A stretch of DNA of 64,000 bases from Pseudomonas sp. SDI (lineage in GTDB: Bacteria; Pseudomonadota; Gammaproteobacteria; Pseudomonadales; Pseudomonadaceae). Below, piece by piece: positions 40,813-49,004 of this stretch. The translations under genes and the position numbers were made by a program. The stretch's first letter is position 1. The number at the start of each line of letters is the position of its first letter. Location of the stretch: positions 1 to 64,000 of the forward strand of contig NZ_QETK01000030.1 of NCBI RefSeq assembly GCF_003105155.1. The letters are read 5' to 3'. Below the pieces are notes generated by a model. That model saw only the letters and a program-made list of their open reading frames with translations, searched no databases and was not told the origin of the DNA.

Positions 40813-41661
40813 TCAATAGGTGAAGAAACCACGGCCGCTCTTGCGGCCCAGGTAGCCGGCGGCGACCATTTCCTTGAGCAAGGCGGCCGGGCGGTACTTG
40901 CTGTCGTTGAAGCCGTCGTGGAACGACTCGACGATGGCCAGCAGGGTGTCCAGGCCGATCAGGTCGGCCAGGGCCAGCGGGCCGATCGGTTGGTTGCAAC
41001 CCAGGCGCATGCCGGTGTCGATGTCCTCGGCACTGGCCAGACCTTCCTGCAACACCATGATCGCTTCGTTGATCATCGGCACCAGGATGCGGTTGACCAC
41101 GAAGCCCGGGCGGTTGCCGGCGCTGATCGCGGTCTTGCCGACGCGGGCGGTCAGGGCATGGGCGGCGGCGAAGGTCGCGTCGCTGGTTTGCAGGCCGCGG
41201 ATCACCTCGACCAGGGCCATCATCGGCACCGGGTTGAAGAAGTGCACGCCAATGAAGCGCTCGGGCTGGCTGACCGCCGCGCCGAGCTGGGTGATCGACA
41301 GCGACGAGGTGTTGGTGGCGATCACGCAGTCGTCGGCCACGCTGGCCGCCACCTGCTGGAGGATGCGGATTTTCAGCGCGAGGTTTTCGGTGGCGGCCTC
41401 GATCACCAGTTGCGCTGAGTGCAGCGCGGCGTAGTCGGTGCTGGTGCTGATCCGCGCCACGGCCGCTTGGGCCTCGGCGGCCTGCAGGGTCTGCTTGTTG
41501 ACCTGGCGTTCGAGGTTCTTGCGCAGGGTGGCCAGGCCACGCTCCAGCGCAGCCTCGGAGACGTCGATCAGGGTGACCTGGTAGCCGGCCACCGCGCACA
41601 CCTGGGCAATCCCGTTGCCCATGGTGCCGGCGCCGATCACGGCGATATTTTCAATGCTCAC
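40813..41661 (-). CDS. 3-hydroxybutyryl-CoA dehydrogenase
   Basis: NAD-dependent oxidation of 3-hydroxyacyl-CoA to 3-ketoacyl-CoA in the cytoplasm. 282 aa from a GTG at 41661 with GAGGAG ahead, the family length. N-terminal NAD fold VIGAGTMGNGIAQVCAVAG; catalytic His in IGVHFFNPVPMM with TNTSSLSI before it; C-terminal domain GNRPGFVVNRILVPMINEA and a terminal YLGRKSGRGFFTY. It follows the thiolase by 11 bp and forms a short-chain acyl-CoA pair with it. Specificity for C4 is inferred from size and pairing. Confidence 0.92.
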   Translation of the reverse strand: MSIENIAVIGAGTMGNGIAQVCAVAGYQVTLIDVSEAALERGLATLRKNLERQVNKQTLQAAEAQAAVARISTSTDYAALHSAQLVIEAATENLALKIRILQQVAASVADDCVIATNTSSLSITQLGAAVSQPERFIGVHFFNPVPMMALVEVIRGLQTSDATFAAAHALTARVGKTAISAGNRPGFVVNRILVPMINEAIMVLQEGLASAEDIDTGMRLGCNQPIGPLALADLIGLDTLLAIVESFHDGFNDSKYRPAALLKEMVAAGYLGRKSGRGFFTY

Positions 41662-41672
41662 GGTGCTGCTCC

Positions 41673-42857
41673 TCAAACGCGCTCGAAGACAACGGCAATG
41701 CCTTGGCCGCCGCCGATGCACATCGTCGCCAGGGCATAGCGGCCCTGGATACGCTGCAGTTCATGGATCGCCTTGGTGGCGATGATTGCGCCAGTGGCGC
41801 CGACCGGGTGGCCGAGGGAGATGCCCGAGCCGTTCGGGTTGACCTTGTCCGGGTCGAAGCCGAGCTCGCGGGACACCGCGCAGGCCTGGGCAGCGAAGGC
41901 TTCGTTGGATTCGATCACGTCCAGGTCGTTGACGCTGATACCGGCTTTTTCCAGCGCCTTGCGGGTTGCCGGTACCGGGCCCAGGCCCATCAGCTCCGGC
42001 TCGACACCAGCGTGGGCGTAGGCCACCAGGCGCGCCAGCGGGCGCAGGCCCTCGCGCTTGGCCATCGCACCGGTCACCAGCACCAGCGCGGCGGCGCCGT
42101 CGTTCAGGCCGCTGGCGTTGCCGGCGGTGACGGTGCCATCTTTCTTGAACACCGCTTTCATCCCGGCCAACTGCTCGGCGCTGACGTCGCCGCGCACGTG
42201 TTCGTCCACCTCGAACGTCACCGGGCCCTTACGGCTGGGGATCTCGATCGGCACGATCTGGCTGGCGAAGCGGCCTTCGGCGATGGCGCGAGCGGCACGT
42301 TGCTGGCTGGTCTGGGCGACCTCGTCCTGCATCTGCCGGGTGATGCCGTTTTTCTCGGCCACGTTCTCGGCCGTGATGCCCATGTGGAAGCCGGCGAACG
42401 GATCGTGGAGGATCCCGAGCATGTAGTCGACGCCGTGCAGGTCACCCATGCGCGCGCCCCAGCGGGCTTGGGGCAGCAGGTACGGGCCACGGCTCATCGA
42501 CTCGGCACCGGCGGCGATCACCGCTTCGGCTTCGCCCAGCAGCAGGCTCTGCGCGGCCGAGACGATGGCCTGCAGGCCCGAGCCGCACAGGCGGTTGACG
42601 TTGAAGGCGGGGGTTTCCTTGGGAATGCCGGCGTTCATCGCGGCCACCCGGCCCAGGTAGGCGTCGCGCGGTTCGGTCGGGATCACGTTGCCCATCACCA
42701 CATGGCCGATCTGCTCGGCCTTGACCCCGGAGCGCTCGAGGGCGGCGCGGGTGACCTGGGTGGCGAGGTCGGCCAGGGGCAGGTCCTTGAGCGAGCCGCC
42801 GAAGGTGCCGATGGCCGAGCGAACGGCGCTGACTACGTAGATATCGTTGTTGTTCAT
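41673..42857 (-). CDS. Acetyl-CoA acetyltransferase (thiolase)
   Basis: 394 aa thiolase. Nucleophile Cys near residue 90 (NRLCGSGLQAI), His in SLGHPVGATGA near 350, and the second Cys in ATMCIGGGQG near 380. N-terminus DIYVVSAVRSAIGTFGG. Cleaves acetoacetyl-CoA or condenses two acetyl-CoA. First gene of the operon with the 3-hydroxybutyryl-CoA dehydrogenase and TetR. A CoA-transferase pair 6 kb away (48270-49661) could supply acetoacetyl-CoA, so together they would allow ketone-body or short-chain acid use. Confidence 0.93.
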   Translation of the reverse strand: MNNNDIYVVSAVRSAIGTFGGSLKDLPLADLATQVTRAALERSGVKAEQIGHVVMGNVIPTEPRDAYLGRVAAMNAGIPKETPAFNVNRLCGSGLQAIVSAAQSLLLGEAEAVIAAGAESMSRGPYLLPQARWGARMGDLHGVDYMLGILHDPFAGFHMGITAENVAEKNGITRQMQDEVAQTSQQRAARAIAEGRFASQIVPIEIPSRKGPVTFEVDEHVRGDVSAEQLAGMKAVFKKDGTVTAGNASGLNDGAAALVLVTGAMAKREGLRPLARLVAYAHAGVEPELMGLGPVPATRKALEKAGISVNDLDVIESNEAFAAQACAVSRELGFDPDKVNPNGSGISLGHPVGATGAIIATKAIHELQRIQGRYALATMCIGGGQGIAVVFERV

Positions 42858-43033
42858 TGTCGACTCCAGTGTGCGAAAGCGTGGCGGGGCGCCGTGCGGC
42901 TCTGCCAGAATGGCGCCCGGGCCACGTCCGGGATGGGCCCGAGTCTAGGCAAAGGCCACGCCCTGGCCTATGCCTTAACTGCCCAGGCGGGCTGACTGTT
43001 TTTGCCATACCTTGTGTTGCAGTGGAAAACCTC

Positions 43034-44047
43034 ATGCGGGAAAACGATTCGGTCGCGGTGTACTTCGTCCATACCATGTTGCACGGCCTGCGCCAGCGGC
43101 CCGCGCAGGCGCAGGCGTTGCTGCACAAGGCGGGGATCGATCCGCAGGTGTTGCAGCAGGCCGAGGCACGGGTACCGGCCAAGGCGTTTGCGCGGTTATG
43201 GCTGATCCTCATTGAGGCGCTGAACGACGAATTTTTCAACCTCGACAGCCATGGCATGCCGCAAGGCAGCTTTGCCCTGATCTGCCGTGGGCTGATTCAG
43301 GAGCCGACCCTGGAAAAGGCCCTGCGCCAGTGCCTGGGCAATTTCGCCCTGTTCCTGCGCGATGTGCGCGGCAGCCTGACGGTGCGCGGCCAGCGCGCAG
43401 TGATCAGCCTGCACAGCCAGATCGACGATCCGCTGACCCGGGTGTATGCCGAGGAAACCTTGCTGGTGCTGGTGATCAGCCTGCTGTGCTGGCTGGGCGG
43501 GCGGCGGATTGCCATCGATCGCACCGAACTGCGCGATGCACGTCCGCCGCTGGAGGACGATGCCTTGCTCTGGGGGCCGAACCTGCAGGTGGGCAGCGGG
43601 CGTACCGAGGTTGAGTTTGCCGCGGACTACCTGCGCTTGCCGGTGGTCCAGGACCTGAGCGCACTGAAGACCTTCCTGCGCAGTGCGCCGCAGTGGCTGG
43701 TGGTGCGCTATCGCAACCAGAATGGTTTGGCGGCGCGGGTTTATCGGCATCTGCGCGGACGCTGTTATGGGCAGTGGCCGACCTTGCTGGCGATGGCCGC
43801 GGGCGAAGGCCTGAGCCCGAGCAGTTTTCGCCGGCAGTTGGAGCGCGAAGGCTGCTCGTTCCAGCAGATCAAGGATGAAGTGCGTCGGGCGACGGCGTTC
43901 GAGTGTTTGCGCGACAGCGATCTGAGCGTGGCGGAGATTGCCGAGCAGACCGGCTTTCAGGAGCCGAGCGCGTTTCATCGGGCATTCAAGAAATGGACGG
44001 GGGAGAGCCCAGGCGGGTATCGGTTGCGGGTGGCGGGCCGTTTGTAG
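43034..44047 (+). CDS. AraC-family regulator (Arabinose_bd N-terminus, OruR/ArgR-like)
   Basis: 337 aa from the ATG at 43034; an in-frame GTG at 43022 is also possible and no clear ribosome site decides. N-terminal PF12625-type domain over about residues 20-200 (FARLWLILIEALNDEFFNLDSHGMPQGSF), C-terminal HTH (AEIAEQTGFQEPSAFHRAFKKWTGESPGGYR). This subfamily typically activates a neighbouring catabolic operon. It is divergent from the thiolase operon across 176 bp, so that operon is its likely target. Confidence 0.88.
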   Translation: MRENDSVAVYFVHTMLHGLRQRPAQAQALLHKAGIDPQVLQQAEARVPAKAFARLWLILIEALNDEFFNLDSHGMPQGSFALICRGLIQEPTLEKALRQCLGNFALFLRDVRGSLTVRGQRAVISLHSQIDDPLTRVYAEETLLVLVISLLCWLGGRRIAIDRTELRDARPPLEDDALLWGPNLQVGSGRTEVEFAADYLRLPVVQDLSALKTFLRSAPQWLVVRYRNQNGLAARVYRHLRGRCYGQWPTLLAMAAGEGLSPSSFRRQLEREGCSFQQIKDEVRRATAFECLRDSDLSVAEIAEQTGFQEPSAFHRAFKKWTGESPGGYRLRVAGRL

Positions 44048-44048
44048 G

Positions 44049-44075
44049 CGCTGGCTTGCCTGCGACCGGCTGCGT
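44049..44075. repeat. REP-like element, second family
   Basis: GGCGCTGGCTTGCCTGCGAC is the inverse of the element at 4140-4168. It begins just after the stop of the AraC gene. A second related piece, GCCGGCAAGCCAGCTCC, is at 44166-44182, in opposite orientation, at the break point of the truncated gene described next. Confidence 0.6.
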
Positions 44076-44171
44076 AGCAGCCGTAGCACCTGAGTCCGCG
44101 GTACACCAGGCGCAATGTGGATGCCGAGTTTACTGCCGCTTTGCCCGAGCGCGGACCGGGCATCGCCGGCA

Positions 44172-44285
44172 AGCCAGCTCCAGCAGCGAGCTTTCCAACC
44201 CGGATTTACCCACGGCCAGTTCCAGCCCGGCCATTGCCTTGTAGGCCTTCGGCGCCTGTTTGGCCCATTCGATACGTTTGCTCAT
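44172..44285 (-). pseudogene. 5' remnant of an AhpD-like / carboxymuconolactone decarboxylase-family gene
   Basis: Reading the minus strand from the ATG at 44285 gives MSKRIEWAKQAPKAYKAMAG followed by LELAVGKSGLESSLLELA. This is the characteristic N-terminus of the AhpD-like alkylhydroperoxidase family, in which it should continue into VKLRASQINGCAFC. Here homology stops after about 38 codons at a REP-like sequence (GCTTGCCGGCGATG), and the cysteine-containing core is absent. A GGAAGCG ribosome-site-like sequence is kept. The remnant suggests deletion of the 3' part associated with the REP element. It lies in the 435-bp gene-free stretch between AraC and the MFS gene. Confidence 0.75.
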
Positions 44286-44345
44286 GTTGCGCTTCCTGTG
44301 CTGTTACGTGATGGCGCTCCTGTAATGGCCTCGCCTGGCACCCCG

Positions 44346-44364
44346 AATAGCCAATCCGGCTATT
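44346..44364. terminator. Small stem-loop AATAGCC-N5-GGCTATT
   Basis: A perfect 7-bp stem with a five-base loop, about 60 bp upstream of the AhpD remnant's start and 120 bp before the MFS gene. It could be a terminator or a regulator site; it has no T-tract. Confidence 0.35.
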
Positions 44365-44482
44365 TGCCAGGAGGCCAATGCGAGGGTATTTGCAAAGCCA
44401 CTGCCTGTAATCCAATCATTTAATTTCTAGATGCGCGCCGCGCTCGGGATAATTCCCGCTCAGCCGTTATCGAGCCCTGCAC

Positions 44483-45739
44483 ATGCCTTGCCAACGCCAC
44501 ACCCACAGCCTCACCTTGCTGTTGCTGGTGGTCGTCGTCGCCCTGAACCTGCGACCGATCCTCACCAGCATCGGGCCCTTGCTGGAAGACATCCGCCAGA
44601 CCACTGGCATCGGTTACCAGCAAGCCGCCTTGCTCACGGCCTTGCCGGTGCTGTGCATGGGCCTGGTGCCGCTGCTGCAGCCCTGGCTGCGGCGCTGGCT
44701 CGGCGAGCGCAGCGCGCTGCTCGGCGGGCTGCTGGCCATCGCCCTGGCTTGCAGTTGGCGACTTTGGCTGGACAGCAGCAACGCGCTGATCGCCAGTGCA
44801 GTGCTCGCCGGCCTCGGCGTGGCCTTCGTCCAGGCGCTGATGCCGGGTTTGGTCAATCGCTGGTTCCCCAAGCGCCTGGCGCTGGCCATGGGCATCTATT
44901 CGGCCGCGCTGATGAGTGGCGGCGGCCTGGCGGCGGTGCTCGGTTCACGGCTGGCCGAACACTTCGCCGGCTGGCAGGCCGGGCTCGGTATCTGGGGGGT
45001 GCCGGCACTGCTGGCGGTATTGTTCTGTGCCACCGTTCGGCCGACGCTGGAGGCGGCCAGCGCTCGTAGCGCTGCCAGCGGGCATTTCTTCGGCAGCCGC
45101 CGCGCCTGGCTGCTGGCGGTGTATTTTGGCCTGATCAACGGCGGCTACACCAGCATGGTGGCCTGGCTGCCGGCCTACTATCAGCAGATCGGTGGCAGCG
45201 CCCATGGCGGCGGTGAACTGGTCGGGGTGATGACCGTGTTCCAGGTGTTCGGCGCACTCGGCTTGCCATTGCTGCTGCGCGGCCTGAGCGACCGCCGACC
45301 GGGGTTGATGCTGGCGTTGGCCAGCCAGCTGGTTGGTTTTGTCGGCTTGCTGGCAGCGCCGGGCGCGTCGCCGGGGCTGTGGGTGGCGCTGATCGGTTTC
45401 GGCCTGGGCGCCTGTTTCAGCCTGAGCCTGACGCTGACCCTCGAACACCTCAAGGCCCCGGCGGCGGCCGGCAGCCTGGCGGCGTTCGTCCAGGGCATCG
45501 GCTTTATCATCACCGGCATCGTGCCGTACGTGACCGGCTGGCTGCGCGATATCAGCGGCGACTTCCAGGCCTCCTGGCTGCTACTGACCCTGAGCGTACT
45601 GCTGATGCTGCTGGTGACCTGGCGCTTTGCCCCGCACGGCTATGCCGTGGCGATGTCAGGTCAGCGCCTGCAAGGTGTCGCGGACCCGGCCCAGGGCCGG
45701 GTCGATGTCGAGCAGCTCGATGGCGCCAAAGCCCAGTAG
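44483..45739 (+). CDS. CynX/NimT-family MFS transporter
   Basis: 418 aa inner-membrane protein with about 12 hydrophobic segments, starting LTLLLLVVVVALNLRPILTSIGPLLEDI, the signature opening of the CynX/NimT (cyanate, 2-nitroimidazole) family. Other features: VQALMPGLVNRWFPKRLALAMGIYSAALMSGGG near 130-160 and GFGLGACFSLSLTLTLEH near 310. Start ATG at 44483. Substrate unknown. The 3' end overlaps the remnant of a MocR-type regulator on the other strand, which may once have been its regulator. Confidence 0.87.
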   Translation: MPCQRHTHSLTLLLLVVVVALNLRPILTSIGPLLEDIRQTTGIGYQQAALLTALPVLCMGLVPLLQPWLRRWLGERSALLGGLLAIALACSWRLWLDSSNALIASAVLAGLGVAFVQALMPGLVNRWFPKRLALAMGIYSAALMSGGGLAAVLGSRLAEHFAGWQAGLGIWGVPALLAVLFCATVRPTLEAASARSAASGHFFGSRRAWLLAVYFGLINGGYTSMVAWLPAYYQQIGGSAHGGGELVGVMTVFQVFGALGLPLLLRGLSDRRPGLMLALASQLVGFVGLLAAPGASPGLWVALIGFGLGACFSLSLTLTLEHLKAPAAAGSLAAFVQGIGFIITGIVPYVTGWLRDISGDFQASWLLLTLSVLLMLLVTWRFAPHGYAVAMSGQRLQGVADPAQGRVDVEQLDGAKAQ

Positions 45740-45790
45740 TAACCCGGAGCTGGCCGGTGCACTCAGGTGGTAGCCGGCGATAGGGTCAGC
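45656..45790 (-). pseudogene. 3' remnant of a MocR-type (GntR/aminotransferase) regulator
   Basis: The minus-strand frame ends ADPIAGYHLSAPASSGLLLG then FGAIELLDIDPALGRVRDTL, with a normal stop. This is the C-terminal end expected of MocR regulators (final helices of the aminotransferase domain: a YH/YY...LLLGFG/...I..GV..L pattern). Only about 40 codons remain; upstream the frame runs into the HAD gene region with no aminotransferase core. It overlaps the 3' end of the MFS gene tail to tail. I rate it a gene remnant; a chance ORF is less likely because the motif order is preserved. Confidence 0.6.
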
Positions 45791-45825
45791 GCTCGCAGAT
45801 GGCCATTTTTCCGCAGCAGGTCTGC

Positions 45826-46485
45826 TTAATCGCCCGCCATGTTCTCTATCACCGCCCACAACCGCGCGTCCGCGAAATCCTTCACCACCAGTTGCGCCCC
45901 GGCCGCCAGCAGCGCCTCTGGCGGCTGGCTGGTCGACAGGCCCACGGTAACGATCCCGGCCTTGCTCGCCGCGGTCACCCCCGGCACCGAGTCCTCGAAC
46001 GCCAGGGCCCTTTCGGCCCGTGCGCCCAGGCGCTGCAAGCCGCTCAGATAGGGCAGCGGGTCGGGCTTGGTCCGTGGCAGTTCCTCGGCCACCAGCACAT
46101 GCTCGAAGCGCCCGCTCAGCCCCAGGGCATCGAGCATGTGCGTAGCGTTCGCCCGTGGTGCATTGGTGACCACCGCCATGCCGATGCGCTGTTGCTCGGC
46201 GTACTCGATCAGCGCCAGCAGCCCCGGCGTTGGCGCCAGGGTCGGCGACAGCGCGCGAAACCGCGCTTCCTTGCGCTCGGCAAAGGCCAGGTGCTCGCTT
46301 AGCGGCCGGTCGGGGAACAGGTAACGGCACAGATCGGCATTCGCCCGGCCGCTGACATGCGCGTCGAACTCGGCTTCGCTCAGCACCCGGCCGTCTTCCT
46401 GCAACAGCTGTTGCATGGCCAGCAGGTGAAGTTTGTCGGTGTCGCTCAGGGTTCCGTCGAGGTCGAACAGCAAGGCTTCCAGCAT
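45826..46485 (-). CDS. HAD-family phosphatase (beta-phosphoglucomutase-like)
   Basis: 219 aa from the ATG at 46485. HAD motifs: I, LLFDLDGTLSDTD (nucleophile and acid Asp); II, MAVVTNAPR; III, Lys in LPRTKPDP; IV, FEDSVPGVTAA. A helical cap (about 15-80) puts it in subfamily IA. The longer frame to 47088 is the antisense of lexA2 and is rejected. Substrate unknown; small sugar phosphates are typical. It is divergent from lexA2 with 90 bp between starts. Confidence 0.9.
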   Translation of the reverse strand: MLEALLFDLDGTLSDTDKLHLLAMQQLLQEDGRVLSEAEFDAHVSGRANADLCRYLFPDRPLSEHLAFAERKEARFRALSPTLAPTPGLLALIEYAEQQRIGMAVVTNAPRANATHMLDALGLSGRFEHVLVAEELPRTKPDPLPYLSGLQRLGARAERALAFEDSVPGVTAASKAGIVTVGLSTSQPPEALLAAGAQLVVKDFADARLWAVIENMAGD

Positions 46486-46569
46486 GGGCAGGTATCCGTG
46501 TGAGAGGCCGCCCATCATACCCAGAAATACAAGCTGATCAGCGGGGCTGGTCAGTGTGCGCCGAAAAGA

Positions 46570-46581
46570 GTACAAATGTAC
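46570..46581. promoter_or_regulatory. LexA2 operator GTAC-AAAT-GTAC
   Basis: AGTACAAATGTACT contains a perfect GTAC-N4-GTAC, the motif reported for the second LexA (LexA2) of P. putida, distinct from the CTG-N10-CAG box. It covers the first possible ATG (46576) of lexA2 itself, consistent with autorepression. Confidence 0.85.
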
Positions 46582-47193
46582 TCCATGACCAGACTCTCTC
46601 CCAAACGCAGCGCCATCCTCACCTTCATCCGTGATCGCATCGCGCAGCAAGCCCAGCCCCCCAGCCTGGCCGACATCGCCCAGGCCTTCGGTTTCGCCTC
46701 GCGCAGCGTGGCACGCAAGCACATCCAGGCCCTCTGCGAGGCCGGTTTCATCGAGGTCACGCCGAACCAGGCGCGCGGCATCCGCCTGGCCGGGCCGTTG
46801 CGCCGGCCCGAGGTGCTGGAGATCCCGGTGCTCGGCCAGGTGGCCGCCGGCCGGCCGATCGGCCCGGACATCGATATCCATGAGCAATTGATGCTCGACT
46901 CGCACCTGTTCAGCCGTTCCCCCGACTACCTGCTGAAGGTGCGCGGCGACTCGATGATCGACGACGGCATCTTCGACGGCGATCTGGTCGGCATCAAACA
47001 GCAGGCCGATGCCCGCGACGGGCAGATCATCGTCGCCCGCCTCGACGGCGAGGTCACCATCAAGCGCTTCCAGCGCAGCGGCGGCCATTACCGCCTGCTG
47101 CCACGCAACCCGGCCTACGCGCCGATCGAGGTCGGCCCCGAGCGCGACTTCGTTATCGAAGGGGTGTTCTGCGGCCTGGTGAGACGCGACTGA
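46576..47193 (+). CDS. lexA2: LexA2 SOS repressor
   Basis: 205 aa (or 202 aa from the second ATG at 46585). N-terminal winged HTH about 1-68 (SLADIAQAFGFASRSVARKHIQALCEAGFIEV), cleavage site Ala-Gly in GQVAAGRPIG near 91, catalytic Ser in RGDSMIDDG near 124 and Lys in EVTIKRFQ near 160. The GTAC-N4-GTAC operator overlaps its start. In P. putida lexA2 heads an operon with imuA, imuB and dnaE2 (translesion synthesis); here the next gene is an aldo/keto reductase on the opposite strand only 35 bp away, so the repressor is orphaned at this locus. Confidence 0.9.
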   Translation: MYSMTRLSPKRSAILTFIRDRIAQQAQPPSLADIAQAFGFASRSVARKHIQALCEAGFIEVTPNQARGIRLAGPLRRPEVLEIPVLGQVAAGRPIGPDIDIHEQLMLDSHLFSRSPDYLLKVRGDSMIDDGIFDGDLVGIKQQADARDGQIIVARLDGEVTIKRFQRSGGHYRLLPRNPAYAPIEVGPERDFVIEGVFCGLVRRD

Positions 47194-47228
47194 TGGGGGC
47201 CGTGGTCAGCCCCAGGGCCTGCAACTAG

Positions 47229-48050
47229 TCAGACCATCGCCAGGCGCTGTTTGCGGGTGGGCGCCGGGAACACCTGATCGATGGCTTGCAGGTCCTCGGC
47301 GCGCAGGGTCAGCCCGGCTGCGGCGGCATTCAGCTGGACATGGCGCGGCTCGACCGCCTTGGGAATGGCGATCACCCCGTCGTCGCGGGTGGCCCAGGCC
47401 AGGCACACCTGGGCCGGCGTCGCGCCATGCGCTTCGGCAATCTGTTGCAACAGTGGGTGCTTGAGCAAGCGCCCGGCCTGGGCCAGTGGGCAGTAGGCCA
47501 TGGTCGGTAGCCGTTGTTGCTGGCTCCACGGCAGCAGGTCGAACTCGATGCCACGTTGCTGCGGGTTGTACAGCACCTGGTTGACTGCGCAGGCTGGGTT
47601 GTCCAGCGCCAGCAGGTCGTCGAGGTCGAAGTTGGATACGCCCCAGCGGCCGATCTTGCCGGCCTCGCGCAGGCGCTCGAAGGCCTCCACGGTTTCTTCC
47701 AGCGGGTACTGGCCGCGCCAGTGCAGCAGGTACAGGTCGATGTGCTCGGTACCGAGGCGCTGCAGGCTGCGTTCGCAGGCGGCGGGGAGACCCTGGCGGC
47801 TGGCATTGTGCGGGTAGACCTTGCTGACCAGGTAAACCTGCTCGCGGCGCCCCTGCAAGGCCTGCCCGACCACGCGCTCGGCGCCGCCTTCGGCGTACAT
47901 CTCGGCGGTGTCGATCAGGCTCAGGCCGAGCTCGATGCCTTGTTGCAGGGCGGCCACTTCGCGCCGCTGCTGGGCGCTGTCTTCGCCCATGTACCAGGTG
48001 CCCTGACCAATGACCGGGACCGAACGATTACCGAGTGTGCTGCTGCGCAT
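47229..48050 (-). CDS. Aldo/keto reductase
   Basis: 273 aa NAD(P)H-dependent reductase. Catalytic tetrad visible as Asp and Tyr in SLIDTAEMYAEGGAERVVG (about 47-57), Lys in LVSKVYPHN and His in DLYLLHWRG near 109. Cofactor region IAIPKAVEPRHVQLN near 230. Start ATG at 48050 (GGAGATCC before it). Single-gene unit, convergent with lexA2. Substrate not assignable. Confidence 0.92.
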   Translation of the reverse strand: MRSSTLGNRSVPVIGQGTWYMGEDSAQQRREVAALQQGIELGLSLIDTAEMYAEGGAERVVGQALQGRREQVYLVSKVYPHNASRQGLPAACERSLQRLGTEHIDLYLLHWRGQYPLEETVEAFERLREAGKIGRWGVSNFDLDDLLALDNPACAVNQVLYNPQQRGIEFDLLPWSQQQRLPTMAYCPLAQAGRLLKHPLLQQIAEAHGATPAQVCLAWATRDDGVIAIPKAVEPRHVQLNAAAAGLTLRAEDLQAIDQVFPAPTRKQRLAMV

Positions 48051-48141
48051 GGGATCTCCTGAAAAAGTGGGCGTCGGGGCGAAGGGCTATCTTGCACTAT
48101 CCTCAGAGGCCTACAGGAGTCCCTTGTTCAGCGCGAGCTGG

Positions 48142-48202
48142 ATTGTTTTATAATTTCAATCAATCGATCAAAAAAACAAAATTAACAAAACAGTCGGCAG
48201 GG
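48142..48202 (+). promoter_or_regulatory. AT-rich promoter region of the CoA-transferase operon
   Basis: A sharply AT-rich 60-bp block with a perfect TATAAT (48149-48154), TTGTTC 19 bp upstream of it as a loose -35, and TCAATCAATCGATCAAAAAAAC downstream. Its composition contrasts with the GC-rich surroundings. The transcript would start about 110 bp before the first gene. Confidence 0.5.
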
Positions 48203-48269
48203 GTGAAGATGCAGCCAGACGCTCTCCGACAACCCTTGTCGGTTCTACAACTACAAAAGGCGGATCAGC

Positions 48270-48968
48270 ATGGCCGGACTGGACAAGCGCGTAGCAACCT
48301 ATGAACAGGCCCTTGAAGGCCTGACCGACAACATGACGGTACTGGCCGGTGGCTTCGGCCTGTGCGGTATCCCGGAAAACCTGATTGCCGAGATCAAGCG
48401 CCGTGGCGTCAAGGGCCTGACCGTGGTCTCGAACAACTGCGGCGTCGATGGCTTCGGCTTGGGCGTGCTGCTGGAAGACCACCAGATCTGCAAGATGGTC
48501 GCCTCGTATGTCGGTGAGAACGCCGAATTCGAACGCCAGTTGCTCAGCGGCGAACTGGAAGTCGAACTCACCCCGCAAGGCACCCTGGCCGAGAAAATGC
48601 GCGCTGGCGGCGCCGGTATCCCGGCGTTCTTCACCGCCACCGGCTACGGCACGCCGGTGGCCGAGGGCAAGGAAGTGCGCGAGTTCAATGGCCGCAAGTA
48701 CATCCTCGAAGAAGCCATCACCGGCGACTTCGCCATCGTCAAAGGCTGGAAAGCCGACCACTACGGCAACGTGGTGTACCGCAACACTGCGCAGAACTTC
48801 AACCCGCTGGCTGCCACCGCTGGCAAGATCACCGTGGTCGAGGTCGAGGAAATCGTCGAGCCGGGCGTACTGCTGCCGAGCGAGATCCACACGCCGGGTA
48901 TCTATGTAGACCGGATCATCGTCGGCACCTTCGAGAAGCGCATCGAAAAGCGCACCCTCAAGGCCTGA
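48270..48968 (+). CDS. 3-oxoacid CoA-transferase, subunit A
   Basis: 232 aa alpha subunit of a succinyl-CoA:3-ketoacid (or acetate:acetoacetate) CoA-transferase. Family landmarks: VLAGGFGLCGIPENLIAEIKRRGVKGLTVVSNNCGVDGFGLG (about 24-65) and GAGIPAFFTATGYGTPVAEGKEVREF. It forms a heterotetramer with subunit B, which starts 36 bp downstream. It activates acetoacetate as its CoA ester, feeding thiolase. ATG with a moderate ribosome site. Confidence 0.93.
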   Translation: MAGLDKRVATYEQALEGLTDNMTVLAGGFGLCGIPENLIAEIKRRGVKGLTVVSNNCGVDGFGLGVLLEDHQICKMVASYVGENAEFERQLLSGELEVELTPQGTLAEKMRAGGAGIPAFFTATGYGTPVAEGKEVREFNGRKYILEEAITGDFAIVKGWKADHYGNVVYRNTAQNFNPLAATAGKITVVEVEEIVEPGVLLPSEIHTPGIYVDRIIVGTFEKRIEKRTLKA

Positions 48969-49004
48969 ACCGTCCCCGCACAGAACAACAAAGAGATCCT
49001 GACC

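Noticed and set aside
46486..47088. Extension of the HAD phosphatase upstream to 47088
   Set aside because: The extra 200 codons are the antisense of lexA2; the HAD motif I starts directly after the ATG at 46485.
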